Assembly (NCBI GenBank): GCA_013397075.1
Contig: VWZS01008203.1
Span: 248,001 to 312,000 of the forward strand
Length of the DNA: 64,000 bases
Origin: Rhabdornis inornatus
Taxonomy: Eukaryota > Chordata > Aves > Passeriformes > Rhabdornithidae
Direction of reading: 5' to 3'
Of the stretch, positions 50,002 to 62,761 are shown one piece after another. Position 1 is the stretch's first letter. Every line of letters starts with the position of its first letter. Below the pieces are notes generated by a model. It was not told where the DNA came from, did no database searches, and saw only the letters and a program-made list of their open reading frames with translations. A program made the position numbers and the translations under genes.

Positions 50002-50437
50002 TGCCTTGGGTTTTAGCTTTTCTATTTTTCAGATTCTCTGCTGCTTGGTGTGTAACTCTGAAACTTCATGTTAAGTGTTAGTAAGTTCTCTTCACAGGGT
50101 AGTTAGACAAAACAATCCCCTCCTAGCTAGAGAATCAAGAACACCCAGTCCCCAAAAAGCACAAACAACAGCAAGGGAAAAGGGGCAAACCAGGGGGCTG
50201 AGACTTCATAGCCTGGGGCTGTGGCTGGATAATTGACCCCATTATGTAGATGAACCAAAACTTAGAAAAGTGTAAAAACTCATGACTGGGATCCATCTTG
50301 GATTCAACCTGGGTGCAGCCAGGGCCAGGCTCTTGTACAGCCCAAGGTGCATCCTTTTAAGGCCATTAAATAAATACTTACTTTATTCCTTTTAACTCCC
50401 TCTAGTCTCTGCTCTGGATCAGCCTTTCTAGGCATCA
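50002..50437 (+). mobile_element. Solo LTR of an avian endogenous retrovirus
   Basis: This 436-bp element starts TGCCTTGGG and ends GGCATCA, with the exact direct repeat AAGGTAA on both sides. The interior matches an avian LTR family I recognise: GGGTAGTTAGACAAAACAAT, then ACTCATGACTGGGATCCATC, then CAGCCAGGGCCAGGCTCTTG. Near the end, an AATAAA polyadenylation signal at 50369-50374 followed by a T-rich U5-like section shows plus-strand sense. There is no internal viral sequence on either side, so it is a solo LTR. The class is uncertain: ERVL usually duplicates 5 bp and ERVK 6, whereas 7 are seen here. The family name cannot be given without a repeat-library search. Confidence 0.82.
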
Positions 50438-50444
50438 AAGGTAA
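50438..50444. repeat. 7-bp direct repeat AAGGTAA flanking an LTR (right)
   Basis: This is an exact copy of 49995-50001 at the 3' edge of the solo LTR. Confidence 0.65.
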
Positions 50445-53400
50445 CAAAATCCTAGACATGGAAGAGAAAGTGTTATAAGCATGATTTACAGCAAGATAAA
50501 CCTTCTTCTTTGGACAATCCAAATCTTTCAATTTTTAGAACAGGCAATATGCAGAGGAACAGCCTAGAAAAAGAATACAGTTGTGAAATTTTATTCTGAG
50601 TTTCAGTAGATTTACCTTTCTTTCCCTTACCCATCTTATTTCCAGTGCATAAAATGGGGCAGCCAGTGCAGATCCCACTTCTCATCCTGTTATGGTTCTA
50701 TTCTCATGTCCTTAATGAGCTGACACTGCTTAAAACTAATCAAACAAACAAACAAACAAAACAAAACCAAAAACAAAAACCAAAAACAAGCAAACAAAAG
50801 ACAATAAATTATCAGGTCCCAGCACACTGGCTCCCTACTTGAATAAATGATGCAACCATTGAACTTCAAAAGGCTGGCATAAGGGGATGAGACGGAATGT
50901 GTGGCTGGGGAGAAGTGGGAACTAATAGTTCACTAGTTTCCCTCTAACAATTTTCTCAGGATATTGAAAAAAACAAGTAAAGCAATAGTTATCGAAATTA
51001 TCCATATCAGTCCATTCCTAAGGAAAATTAAGACTCTTAAAGTGGCACTTTTCATATAACAGTCTTTGTAGAAGGTTTAAAAGCCTCAACTCTCAGTTAA
51101 GTGGTTGCTTTTTTGTCCTTTAGCTTCCAGTTTTACATTTTATCTCTAGTGAGAAATATTTGAAAGTCCTGGACCTAAAATTTCCAAAGCGCTTAAATCC
51201 TACATGTTTAAGTCATTGCTGAAAACAAAATTTGCCTTCTAACCTATATACAAGGTGTTAGAAATTCTGTGCTAGATGGTGTGCTAACATTTAACTTGGA
51301 GATGAAATTTACTTAGTACAGAGTTCATGCTCAAGTATTATAAACTTAGAGGTAGTTGATAATTTTGTGTGAAAATCAATTTCTGGTAGGAAATATCTTT
51401 TTATTTTCCCTAAGGAAGTGGTTTTTATGGTGGTAAGACTGAAATTGATGGGTCCCTCGTTGTTGACCTAGAAGACTGCTATCAGTTTCAATTTTTACAT
51501 GAATAGTCCAAGTTCCCGGACCATTTGCTGCTTTCAGCAGGGACAAGCAGACTGAGCATCCGTGGCTCTTTGGCAGCGAGGCTGACAGGATGAAAGACTC
51601 CTATCAATTTTTCTTAGCGAAAAAGCAAACCTCACAAGAGTCTTCAATCTGTTACTCAAAACAATGAAAAATTCCTTTTCTTTTTCTTAGGAATATTTCA
51701 TTTTCTTGGAGAATCTATCATGTGTTTTAAATTTTCTTTTGACTGAATATACTTAGACATAGGACTCAGGCCTTTTAGCTGCTGGTGGTATGCACCTGAG
51801 GGCAGATACACAGGCAGGGTACACTTCCAGCATGCTGAGGTGACAGGCTTGGTGCTACTATGGTTGGGCATAATCACAGTCAGCACAGATAGGGGATAGG
51901 ATTTTACCAATGATTATAGCTGAGAATGGGCCTTCCTCACTCTCCCTAAACTTAGAGCTGCCTCTGTCCACAGGGAAGGGTATTTCTGTGAATCTGAAGC
52001 AGACTTCTTTACAGTGCTTGAGGCCCTGAGCTACGACAGCACAATTCAACATGTGGTGGTTTGTTTTAAGTGTGTATTTCTTAAATGTGAACCTGAATTC
52101 CCTAAGTCCAGAGTGCTGAGAGGCAATAGTGATATAGAGATCCTTTCCACACTGTGATCTATTGCTGTTATTGGAAATTTTTCGACTTGTTTGGCTTTAT
52201 TTACCATTTCCCAGAAAGGGGAAAAGGGGACATAGGTGAGGAAAGTAATTAGTGACTGAATGAGGTTTGAACTCCTTGGTTGGGCAGTAATAAAACCAAG
52301 AAGTTTGGAAGAAAGACAAACTATTAGAAAAGTACCAGCCAGAGATGTTTAAAAATTCTTTTCAGGAAAAGTAAGGGGAAGAGATATAAAGATCTTGATA
52401 TTACTGTGATTGGTGCAAGGTAAATTCATGGCGCATTAAGAGTTCACCTTTGATTGTATTTTGGCAACTGCCATTAAATTAATACTTCTTGGTAAATCAT
52501 AAAGAATTAGGTGAATTGCAAAATGCCTCTGTTTCTCCAGCTGACATAAATATTGTATTAATTAAATCTATTAAGAACACTGAAATGAGATTTCATTAAC
52601 TAATATCCCCTATTAGGATAATTATGACTAATTACAGTTATTAGGCTAATGGTTTTAATCCTCGAGCACAATGTTTTACAGAAGGTTAAGAGGCCTAAGA
52701 TAAATTGAAAATCAAAAGTGTGATCAAACCCTTTTTTAATATTTTACACAGCTACCATCCTATAATGGTAACTATGACAGCAACAGTTTCACTTTTTTCA
52801 ACTCACCTCATGCTGGGAAAGAAGATAATTTTTTATGTGATTTTACATTTCCAACAGGAAATGTCCTGATTTCTAGACTGTAGGTGCTAATCAGTAAGAA
52901 AAATTAACCTCTTACATGTTCTCATTGAAGAAAACTGCATAATTTTATTAAAGTTTTCTGCAGAGAAGGGTGTCATCTTAAGAAGGCAAAATTCCAATCA
53001 TATTAAAATGTGGTTTTTGTGTAGAACAATGCTTTTGTATGTATTTGCTGATGTCTTCTGTAGAGAGGTACGTACTATTTGAAAACTTATGTTAGTAACT
53101 CAATATCCACTAGCACATAGGTAAAAAATGTGCAATACATGACTCGAGTCCTTCTTTGGGGGAAAGCCAAAATCTTACCAGACAATTAAAAACCCTGTGT
53201 TACATAACAGAGACTTTTCCCTCCTTTGTGGTTAGACAAATGGGTTAAGTTTCTTTGGGTTTGAACTATGAAATTCGACAAGATTTTACATTAAGTAGAT
53301 CTGTCACATAACTAGAATGTGATTTGGATTACCAGCTGCCTTTTAAGAAAACACGCACACAAAAACAGCTGAGCTGTACCCAGCCCTTGAAAGGATAGTC

Positions 53401-54980
53401 ATAAGGGACTATCTGTATTCAGAAAATTTACCAATTTTGGATCTTGGGTAGATAGAAATGACCTAGTACCAGGGAAAAGAGACTCCAAACCATATCCAAT
53501 CTGGGAAACTCAGAGTTTACCTAAAGTTAGAAATTTTCATCTAAAACTTAGTACAATATCTCTTAGACAACAGGTGTCAGAGAGGAATCCAAAACAGGAT
53601 ATCTAAAATGTGTAGGAAAAGACACACTTTGAGGTAAGTACTGTAAAGGGTGATTCATCTTCCTTTTTGTGCCCATGCAGAACAGCAGAATGGGGAGCAG
53701 ATAGGAATATCTGCCTACAGTGTCTGTGGAACTGGGCTGGTGTATCTTGTAGAAGATTATATGACTGTTAAAATGCTAAAACTTTTCCATGTCGGAGAGA
53801 GTGTTGTCATTTCAACTACTGTTTTTGAAGATTTCAACATAACATTCTGAATATTTGGAATATAGTGAGAATACTAGTTTGAACAGTATCTTAACTATAG
53901 AGTCAAATGCATTTTTAAGTTATCAGTGGCATTTCAGAGATTAAAATTGTTCTGTTTTTATAATATGTTTTCATGTTACAAGATAAGGTATTTTTAATCT
54001 ACTCATGCTAAAAATACACTGTAAAATATTTCTGTTATTTGAGTGAAAGAGCTAGTTTCTTATAATAATTGACCTTGCTTCTCTGGAGGTTGGCTCAGGC
54101 AAACCTTTATTGATCTCTCTGTACAGTTGATTCGATAAACTTAGATCTCCATTTGTTTGTTTGCTTGTCTTTTATATTCTAACATCTGGATTTCTTCTTT
54201 TACCTTGTTATCTCCTGAATACAACTTTTATAATTGTACAGATTATTTCTTCCAGTGGATTCTGTGATAATGCTCCAGTTCTACCTGAGTTTTCATGTCT
54301 CATTCCTGTGTAATTTCCTAATATGCAGAATGTGTTTCTCTTATCATAACAACTGTACATACTTGCCAAATCTTCTGCTTGGAGGCCTGGAAGGGAAATT
54401 TTATATGTTACTAATCAGGAATTGTCATGCCCTTTCATGGCTGGTTTCCTTTAAGGCACAGCTACCAGAGTTCAGAGTTTTCTTATTGCTAGGTAATAAA
54501 GCAGAGTTTCTGCCTTGGATAAATGACACAGAGGCAGGGAACACAGAAGCTGACACGCTGAATCAGATGAATGGTCAGACATGGTGTTGCTCTGATGCTG
54601 AAGAATTCAGAATTGGATATGAGATCCCTGTAATGAAAGGGACTTCTCTTCCTAAACCCAGGCAATCACTGTTAGGACTTGTGTTGTAAAGCATGAAGAA
54701 TGACATCACAAGCATGTTTTTTCATCCTTGGCAAGGCAATTGTGATTCCTATTGTTTGGAATTCCTATTTATGTTTCTTTCCTGAACCCTGACATTTTAT
54801 GTCTCAACTGTATTTCATGACAGCTACTTTAGCAGTAATGATGTGCTTATAAAAATTGCACAAGCACAAAACTAAGTATGCTCAAAACTAGAAATTAAGA
54901 AATATCACTAGGAAGTTGTTCATGCTATGCACACTTTCTGCTCTTTCCTATCATGCATTTTAAAAGTTTATGCTCAGTAA
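50445..54980. other. AT-rich noncoding DNA
   Basis: No gene is identified. It contains a CAAA-rich simple repeat (50741-50800) and an ATTA-rich stretch (52430-52720) that may be conserved noncoding DNA. The 151-codon frame at 54234-54689 begins with a hydrophobic, T-rich segment and ends in a polar segment that resembles nothing I know; it is probably chance. Confidence 0.55.
50741..50800. repeat. (CAAA)n simple repeat
   Basis: Four to five clean CAAA units degrade into AAAAC and CCAAA variants over 60 bases. Confidence 0.8.
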
Positions 54981-55522
54981 TGTTGTAACTTAACCCAGCA
55001 GGTAGCTAAACACCACCCAGTTGCTTGTTCCATCTTCTCAGTCAGTGGGATTGGGAAGAAATTTTTAGTTTGAGATAAAGATGCTTTAATAAGGCAGAAA
55101 CAGAAAGAAAAATAAAAATGATTTAAAAATTATAATAATGGCTAGATTATAGAAAGCATTGTTGCACATTGCAATTGCTCACCATTCGCCCACCAATGCC
55201 CAGACAGTTCTCAAACAGTGGTCCATGACCAGCTTTTCCCATAGTTTATACACTGAGCTTGACACCACATGGTACGGAATAACCCTTTGGCCAGCTGGGG
55301 TTATCTGTCCTGCCTTTCTCTCTTCCCAACCTGTGCCTTTGAAGCTGCTTGCTGATTGGATGGTGTCGAAAGCTGAAAAGTCTTTGACTTAGTGCAAACA
55401 CTGCTTAACAACAACTAGAACATTAGCATGTTATTGGCTTTATTCATATTCTAAATCCAAAACACAGAAGTATACATGCCAATAGGAAGAAAATTAATTC
55501 CCTCACAGCCAAAACCAGGGCA
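54981..55522 (-). mobile_element. 3' LTR of a minus-strand ERVL-like provirus
   Basis: Read on the minus strand, the element starts TGCCCTGGTTTTGGCTGTGA and ends at the complement of 54981 (plus TGTTGTAACTTAACCC), about 542 bp. A TATAAA box (plus TTTATA at 55245-55250) lies in the minus-strand promoter position, and an ATTAAA polyadenylation-like signal (plus TTTAAT at about 55085) lies downstream. The overall sequence matches an abundant avian LTR family I recognise. It sits immediately downstream of the pol remnant on the same strand, which makes it the 3' LTR of that provirus. Point changes and small losses, especially in the low-coordinate half, indicate age. Confidence 0.82.
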
Positions 55523-55536
55523 ATACCCACTCCTTA
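55523..55536 (-). promoter_or_regulatory. Polypurine tract next to the 3' LTR
   Basis: Immediately upstream of the LTR on the minus strand lies AAGGAGTGGGTAT, a purine-rich string in the place where a retroviral polypurine tract primes plus-strand DNA synthesis. The position and strand agree with the LTR and pol orientation. The exact boundaries are inferred. Confidence 0.6.
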
Positions 55537-55739
55537 TTCTATACTATTTATATCATGCCCAGGTCTCACATTTTTCAAGACATCCTTTCCTGTTCTATAA
55601 ACACACATAGATAACAGTCCCTAAATCTATGGGCCATTTCTTGAAAATATCCATTGTTTTCAATTTATAAAATGACTTTGAATTCCACATGTCGCTGCAG
55701 TTTTTTGAGGCAGGGGAAGTGGACTGGTGTGTTTAATTG

Positions 55740-57450
55740 TTGTTCAATGAAGTTGGGTGGGGCCGCTAACCACAGCTTTTGCTACATGTGTATCCTAATG
55801 TTTGAACATCTCAGCACAAGCATGCATTGCTGTCAGTGTAGTCTTTAACAGACCATGGTAACACTTGCTTTACCCAGAGGCTGGTGCATGATAAGCTCTG
55901 TGATATACCCACTCAGTGCTATGCTCTTTGGCCCAGGTGTCTATGAGGTTGTTTCAGAAATGAATCCTGTTGTATGACTCATGTTTTTACAATAGTTCCT
56001 TTCCAAAGGCCAGGATCATATTCCAGGCAGTGGCATGGGGCGTGGGATATGTTTCCAGCCATCTGGTGTTTGCTTCCACCCTTGTAAGCATAAGGCACTG
56101 GCCTAGGCAGGTTTGTGGGAGTGTGATATAATCAACCTGCCAGGCCTCCCCATTTATATTTCATCCATCCTCCTCCATACCAGAGAGTTTTTAACTGCTT
56201 GGTGTGCTCGACTGCGGTGCATGTTTCACATTTGTGGATAACCTGTGCAATAGTGTCCATGGTTGAATCCACACCTTGATCATGACCCTATATCATATTG
56301 CATCTCTTCCTTGATGGCCCGAAATGTCATGGGGCCCTCCAATTAATCTTTATGTTGCCAGCCCAGACCCATCTGTGTTACTCCAATGCTAGTAGCCTGA
56401 TCCATCTGTTGGTCATGCTCTTCAGTGTCCCCACTCTTGTGATATACTTTTAAATCCAGTCTCTCTACCTGAGCAGCAACATGCAGTTCATGGTACAGTA
56501 GGGCCTCTTCAAAAACCGTCATCTCCTTCTCAAGTGATACTTCAAAATCTTTGCCTTTTGGCCAGTCCATGATAATTTCTAAAATTCCTGGATGCCTAGG
56601 TTTTCCTATTGGAGTCTATTGTGAGATCAGTGTGACACACTTGCTCCATGTAGCATAAGTTCCAAATGTGTAGAAGAAACCTTCCCTTTGAACATCGACT
56701 ACTCCAGTGTCAGGAGAAGCTGTGTTTCAGGACCATTAAATTCTGAAGCAGCTCAAACCCCTGATCAAACCCCTTCATACACTGCCAATTTTTCTTTTTC
56801 AATTGGAGTATAGTTGGCCTTGGACTTTTTGTGTTCCCAACTCCAATACTCTATAAAGTACAACCTGAAGTTTTCCCTGGTGCCTTCTGCCAGAGATTCC
56901 AGGTAGGACCATTTTCCGTGTAGAGCACATTTTTAATATTTTTTCCTGCCTGGACCAGCTGAATAGTTACTGCATGAAATGTTTCCTGACTAATTTTTTT
57001 AAAAGCCTGTCATTATTTGAAACCTCATTTTAAATTGATCTTCTTCCAGGTCTTTTGTCAGAGAGGTCTTACAGTCAGTCTGTAGTTTAAAAAGTCCATT
57101 AACCCCCTAATACCTAAGAAAGCCTGTGTTTTATTTTGCCCATTGGTAGAGAGACAGCTGTTGTTTTGTTGCTTGCATCCATTGAGATTTGATGACATCC
57201 CTATTACCATTTTATTCCTAAAAATGCGAGTTCCTGTGCAGATCCCTTCACCTTTCTTTTATAGCAAAACGGATGTTGAGGATTCTGACGAGTTTTTTCC
57301 TTTTTCCTTTCTTCTAAAAACTTACTCTGTGCTGTTGCCCCATATGATGATATCATCGTTGTGTTGCAGGTGTTCTGTTTTGCTGTGCTCCAGTGCAGTC
57401 TGAATCAGCCCATGACAAATGGTACAGATGTGTTTGTAATCCAAAGAAGA
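55740..57450 (-). pseudogene. Remnant of ERVL-like pol (RT, RNase H, integrase), inactivated
   Basis: The minus strand carries a decayed retroviral pol read from high to low coordinates. Around 57330-57440 is the core of reverse transcriptase; its catalytic Y-x-D-D motif reads H-N-D-D (plus positions 57352-57363), so the tyrosine position is histidine. Around 56340-56900 follow the connection and RNase H region. Around 55745-56330 is integrase, with a C-x-x-C zinc-finger half at about 56216-56230 and recognisable core and C-terminal parts. Many stops and frameshifts interrupt all three; the longest intact piece is 75 codons (56343-56570). Gag, the protease, the start of pol and the 5' LTR are absent beyond 57450. 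No envelope gene lies between pol and the LTR, as expected for ERVL. It is a non-functional, 5'-deleted provirus. Confidence 0.85.
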
Positions 57451-60400
57451 ACTGCACTCTACAAACTGTAAGCTTCGTAGCCTGAGAGAAGATTAAAAGG
57501 TTTGAGTTTTTTTAAAAGCACAAAAAAAATATGGTGTGTTAAAATTCTACCACAAAAATTGGATCTGCTGTATTTTAAGGTTTCAAAGGACTTCAGTCAC
57601 TGAAGCATACTACCTTGCAAAGAATCCATGAGAGTTCAGCATTATTTACCATGTTCATCTACTAAGAACTTGTACATCTTTTTCAAATTAACTTACCTTG
57701 TAATGGAGTGAATATCAATGGTTAGCAGGTAACAGCATCATCTCTGGTAAAGATAGATGTCCTGTAAAGACTGAGGGGTTTGGTTTGGGTTTTGGTTTTT
57801 TTTTTTCGGTTTTTGTTTCTGTTTGGGTTTTGTTTGTTTTTTTGTTTTTGAGAGGGGTTTTGTTTGTTGTTTTTTTCCTTGGTTGGTTTTTTGTTTGCTT
57901 TTGTTTTTGTTTTTTCTTTTTATTTATTTATTTTTCCCTTAGCAATTTGGTATTTTTATTCATTCCAATTCCACTATTCAGTTCGGACAAGTTATTGTGA
58001 TTTAAATCCTCACTTTGTTTTGGCATCAACTTCTTAATCTTTTTTTCATCTCAATTTTTGACAGTGCCTCATCTTCATTACTAGCCAAGAATAGCTTTAG
58101 GGCAGGTGTATATCTGCCAAGTCCGGTAAAAAGGGATGAAAAGAACTCATCCGCCTTTTCTGTAGTATTCAGGAAGAAAATCTGGTCTTCTTACTCCCTG
58201 ATAATCTAGTTTAAAATTGATTCCTTAATTGAAAGTTGATCAAGAAAAAATGCAGAGGGAACTTCTTAAGCTCAGATCTTTCCTTCCATGTTTTCAACAT
58301 GCCAAAATCCGTTTTTGTTGCTGACCACAAAAACAATCCAGATCTGACCAGATGTTTCTCTTCAAATTAATAATCACTGAGTCTTTGCACAAGCATTTCA
58401 TTTGAGATCAAAGGTTCAATTTTTACATAAGCCTCTCAATAACCTCCATTTTCTGGGATTTTTTTGGCTTTCTTCACAAAGTGGTAACAAAGTATAAAAA
58501 ATGCATTTCTTTCAGATAAAACTAAACTAGCAAATATGGTCTGGATATCCAGTATCTAATATCCTTTAAGTCATAATAAGGCGTTCTGTTCCCAAGACAG
58601 AGCAGAGCAGAACTGAGTACGGTCTAAAAGCCCTCCTGAAACACATGTAATGTAATTGCCTGTCCTCAGCACCAAGTCCTGTGCACCAAGTGGTCTGCCA
58701 GTTGTCCTGTGCTCCTTGTTAATCTAAGCAGAACTAATTCCAGATTGTCTGTTTGCTAAAGTTGAAGTCTTTGGCCCATGTGCAGCTCGCTGAGCTGGCA
58801 TCCCTCAGTGCATGGCTTAGTGTGCTGTGGAGGAACTGGGAATATTTTCAGCCCTTCTCTGAGATATTAAGAACTAAGGTTCTGAGCTCCTTAACAATGT
58901 CTGGCACTTGAGAATCTATGTGTTTCTCTTAGTAACCTAACTTTGAATTTATATGGCAGAATGGGTGTGACTAAGAGCCGTCTATCATCTAAAGCTGTAG
59001 GAAGTAGCAACATGAAATTGGAAGAAACCAGAAACCTGGGATCCATTTTAAATTTCTAAGCAAAAGCTTGCTTCCATGACATTAGTTTGAATCAGATGAA
59101 AAGAAATGATACATATAAAGTTGTTTCTTTCTGACTAGGTCTCTTCCTTTATATCAGTCCGACTATTTTCCTGCTCTCTCTATAAACTTTCAACATTTGC
59201 ACTTCAGATTGCCTCTGAAGCCACTTAATTTATGTTCTGTCTAACATAATTTTATTTTCCCCTCTGCTTCACCAAGACTAGGTTTCAGTGTCTTCCTGGC
59301 TTGAATGGTTACTTCGATTTGTTGGTTAATCATGCTATTTTTATTTTCCTTTCTGCTTTATTTTTAACACACAACTGTTTAAACTGCTAAGTCCGATCAT
59401 AATTTATCATCTACAATATGCATCTATTCTACTGCTCTTACTGGCTGAAACAAACGGGCTCAACTCCCTGCCTCTGCAGTCTTGTTGGTTACACTGTTGA
59501 GACTAGTAGGAAACAGGGCTAAAGACACTGAAGAAACTGAAAAAAAAAAGTGCCTACATCCTTTTTCTATCTAGAAGACCCATATGATATCAAGCAATAA
59601 TAATGAGGAATCTATTGCGCTTTTAGACCTTATTCCAAGCAGATCTGCTGTTGGAAAAAGAAAGATTTGGGCATTTACTAGAACAGAACTTTATTCAGTG
59701 AAATTGATGGTAATTTTAGCTGAGATTTTTATTTATTCCTTAGACTTTCATGAAACGGGAAAATACAGTATCCAAGTTTATTGCATACCATTCTCAAACC
59801 CTCATATTGTTTAAATAAAAAAACATTTCCTCAATCTGAGTGAGAATTTGGGTCGAAGTTAAGTAAGTGAACTAACTCTTCTCTTGTTAACTACCTTGGA
59901 GAACTTGCTGTTGTCTTTCAATAGTTTTTAAATACTATTTGAATTTGCATTTCCCCTTCATCATAGAATACAAAAATTTTTCTACATTTATTAGCAGAGA
60001 AATACTTGAAACATTATTTGAATATCATTTTTATTCATTCCAAATTGTTTTGGCAAACTTTCAGGACTGTGCTGGGATTCTGTACCTTTATATGGTATTG
60101 ATCTACCAGGACAAAGTGTTTTTCTGAATCCAGCAACAACCCATTTTAGGTTTCAAGTAAATAATTTCTTGCTCTAGTGGCATTCAGAATGTCTGAAGAA
60201 TGATACTTTCACATTTCCATTTATGTAAATCTGTAGATGTTAATTTATTTGGTGGCTCACATTTCTAACAGAGCCATGGATGTTATTTTTATCTTCAGTG
60301 GGTTCATCCATAATGCTGTCCATTAAGAATTCTAGCTGCCTGAGAGCACCCACAAATCAAGTAATTTAGCTGCTCAAACTTCAGTCCTTCAGACATATAT

Positions 60401-61758
60401 TTAATTATTTTCTTGCACATTAAACAATACCACTTATTTTCATAGGAACATTTAAGGTGTTTCAAGCCAGGGACCTAAGAAAGGACTAAGGGTTTCTAGA
60501 AATACAAGCTCTTAAGAACTTTTCTTCCAAAGTATGAATGGCATAATTCAAAGATTTTGCAGCCCATTATTTATAATCTAATATCTATAGCTATTACCTT
60601 ATTGATTTATAGTTATTATGCATTGCGTATATTATAGTTAGTAATAGTATTATCTGATTTTGCTGTGTTTTCAGCCTTGGATCCCTATGTCCAAGGGATC
60701 CATCAGGTTCTTGAATGATCTTTTCCTCTGTGAGGGCAACTTCCACAAACATACAAAGAGTTTTGGCTGTGGTCTGATTTTTAGTGACAGCTCAGGATTT
60801 AGGAGGCTGTTTTCCTATCTCTTATGTCTGAGGGCTAGGCTCTAGATATCCCTCTTCATGGGGGTCACCACATAGGAATTGATTTTGGTTTTCATTATAT
60901 TAGCTGTGTTTTTTCTACTTGCTGGTGCTATGAAGAATGCACTTGAGCAATACTTGGACAATTCTCTTGCTCCATCCAAAATTTCATCTCTATTTCTTGG
61001 GTATATGAATTACCAAGGGTTCTCTCCACTATGACCCTTGTCAACACTTCTTGTCAGCAGTGAATTAGTATCTATTACCTCCCATGGTTCTAAAGGGTAA
61101 AAAAAACCTCAGGTTTACAAAGACATTTCCCCTTCTAGAGTTACTGAAACCTTTTTTCCTTTTCCAGAAGAGGCAGAGGAACAATTGATGATTCACTGAC
61201 AACAGCCATAACACATAAATCTCCCTACCATTTTTCTGCCCAGAATGCTTTCTATTTCAGGAGTGGGTTAATAAAATAAGTATTACTGCTCTTTCTTAGA
61301 AAACCATCTGTTGCGTTGTTAGGCCAGCTGTTGTCTCCTGAATTTGACACATCAGTCTTTGTCTCACCTTAATTCTCCTTAGTGATGGCATGGTTCCCCA
61401 AACAGACAAACCAGAATATACTGGCATCACTCTGGAAGTTAATACCAACCCCCCACTTATCCTTACCTTGGCATTGCCCTTCATCTGTGCTTGCACAATT
61501 CCAGACAAAGAGATTGAAATTACAGCAAATTGTGCCAAAATAGAAGAGGCAGTGCTATAGGGATAGGGTACTGCAGGCAGGGAGAGGAGAGGGTGAAATG
61601 AAATGGCTGGTTCAGCAGAAGAGCCTATTTATACCTGCCCAAACCAACTGTGAAACTGTGGCATTGGCGTGCAGATATCCATGTGATGCAACTTAATTAG
61701 CTGAAATATATCTTATATCAATCTTTATATAAACTAACATACAAATATCTAGACAGGA
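57451..61758. other. AT-rich noncoding DNA
   Basis: No gene is recognised. A T/G-rich low-complexity tract lies at 57776-57945 and is listed separately. The provirus ends near 57450 without a 5' LTR. Confidence 0.6.
57776..57945. repeat. T-rich (GTTT)n-like low-complexity tract
   Basis: About 170 bases consist of GTTT, GGTTT and long T runs on the plus strand, ending in (TTTA)n. A 71-codon frame of mostly F, V and L across it is a by-product of this composition. Confidence 0.85.

Positions 61759-61808
<50 letters not shown>
61759..61808. repeat. (TATC)12 microsatellite
   Basis: About twelve and a half perfect TATC units are followed by a TACC interruption. The length and purity suggest it is polymorphic. 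Confidence 0.95.
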
Positions 61809-62761
61809 CCTATATTATTGAGACTAGACACAGTTGCTATCAGCTGAGGATGAAAAAGGTTTTGGGGTGACTTACTGTAACTTTGTTATAGGAATAAAAC
61901 CAAGTCTCCTTTACTGAAGTCTAATTCTAAGATGCTTCTCATATTGTATTCTTGTGTGAGGCTTTTAAGTTTAAGAGAAACAAATCTCATCTCTTCCACT
62001 TAATCAAAAACCTCTAGTAGTGTTGTGTTTGTGATACAGCACAACATTGTGAAATAATCTCCCACTGCATTTTCCAAACAAGATTTCTGCTGAAGCATTC
62101 AGTTCTCACAGACCACTTACCTTTTTAAATGTGCATTTAATTCTTAGCTAATTGCCATCAATATTTATGCTACTGAACTTTTATCCTGCTGCATATTGCA
62201 TAATTGCTACCATTAGCTCATCTCCCAGAGGTTTTCTTTCCAGATTCCTAGAATATATCCATGTTACTATTTTCCAAAGCACAGAATTTTATAATATTGT
62301 TAAATTGTCTAATAGTTAGTTTATACTTTGGACCACAATGACATGGTTGCATTTAAACATTTAGTAACTTCACATTCACTTTTTAATTTTAAGAAGAATA
62401 ATGCATGAGTAGTGCTGTTGTCTGCTATTTTCTATCGATTTCTAAAATCAGGGTTACAGCAGGTACCTTAGCATCCTGAAAGCAAAATGCATCCCCTCAA
62501 TCTTAGGAGTTTTCTAGGTGTTTTCCAGGTACAGCCACAAAAGCCTCAAATTAAGCTAACTTACAGAAATAAATTATTTTTATTTCCAGATAAAAGTGAC
62601 ATAGAAAGAAATTCCAGTCACCTTCTCACCCAGAGGACAAATAGGACATATTGTAAAACCCTTGTACTGACTACTGGTTCTCCAAGGGAGCCATGGCCCT
62701 CCTGCTCTGTTTATGCAGGTAAGCAGCTCAGGGCAATGTTCACACTAAAGTAAGATCATAT
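61809..62761. other. AT-rich noncoding DNA
   Basis: I see no gene or repeat here. The 88-codon frame at 62487-62753 has no recognisable features. Confidence 0.6.

Noticed and set aside
53524..53640. Possible exon ending at GAG|GTAAGTA near 53634
   Set aside because: The donor is good, but the acceptor candidates are weak and no frame gives a sensible peptide.
54234..54689. 151-codon plus-strand ORF with hydrophobic start
   Set aside because: The hydrophobic part reflects T-rich DNA. There is no known domain, and no splice or promoter context was convincing.
57776..57800. Possible G-quadruplex in GGGG/GGG runs
   Set aside because: Only two runs reach three or more G; the others are GG, so any structure would be weak.
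57785..58000. 71-codon F/V/L-rich ORF resembling a membrane protein
   Set aside because: It is purely the translation of a (GTTT)n low-complexity tract.
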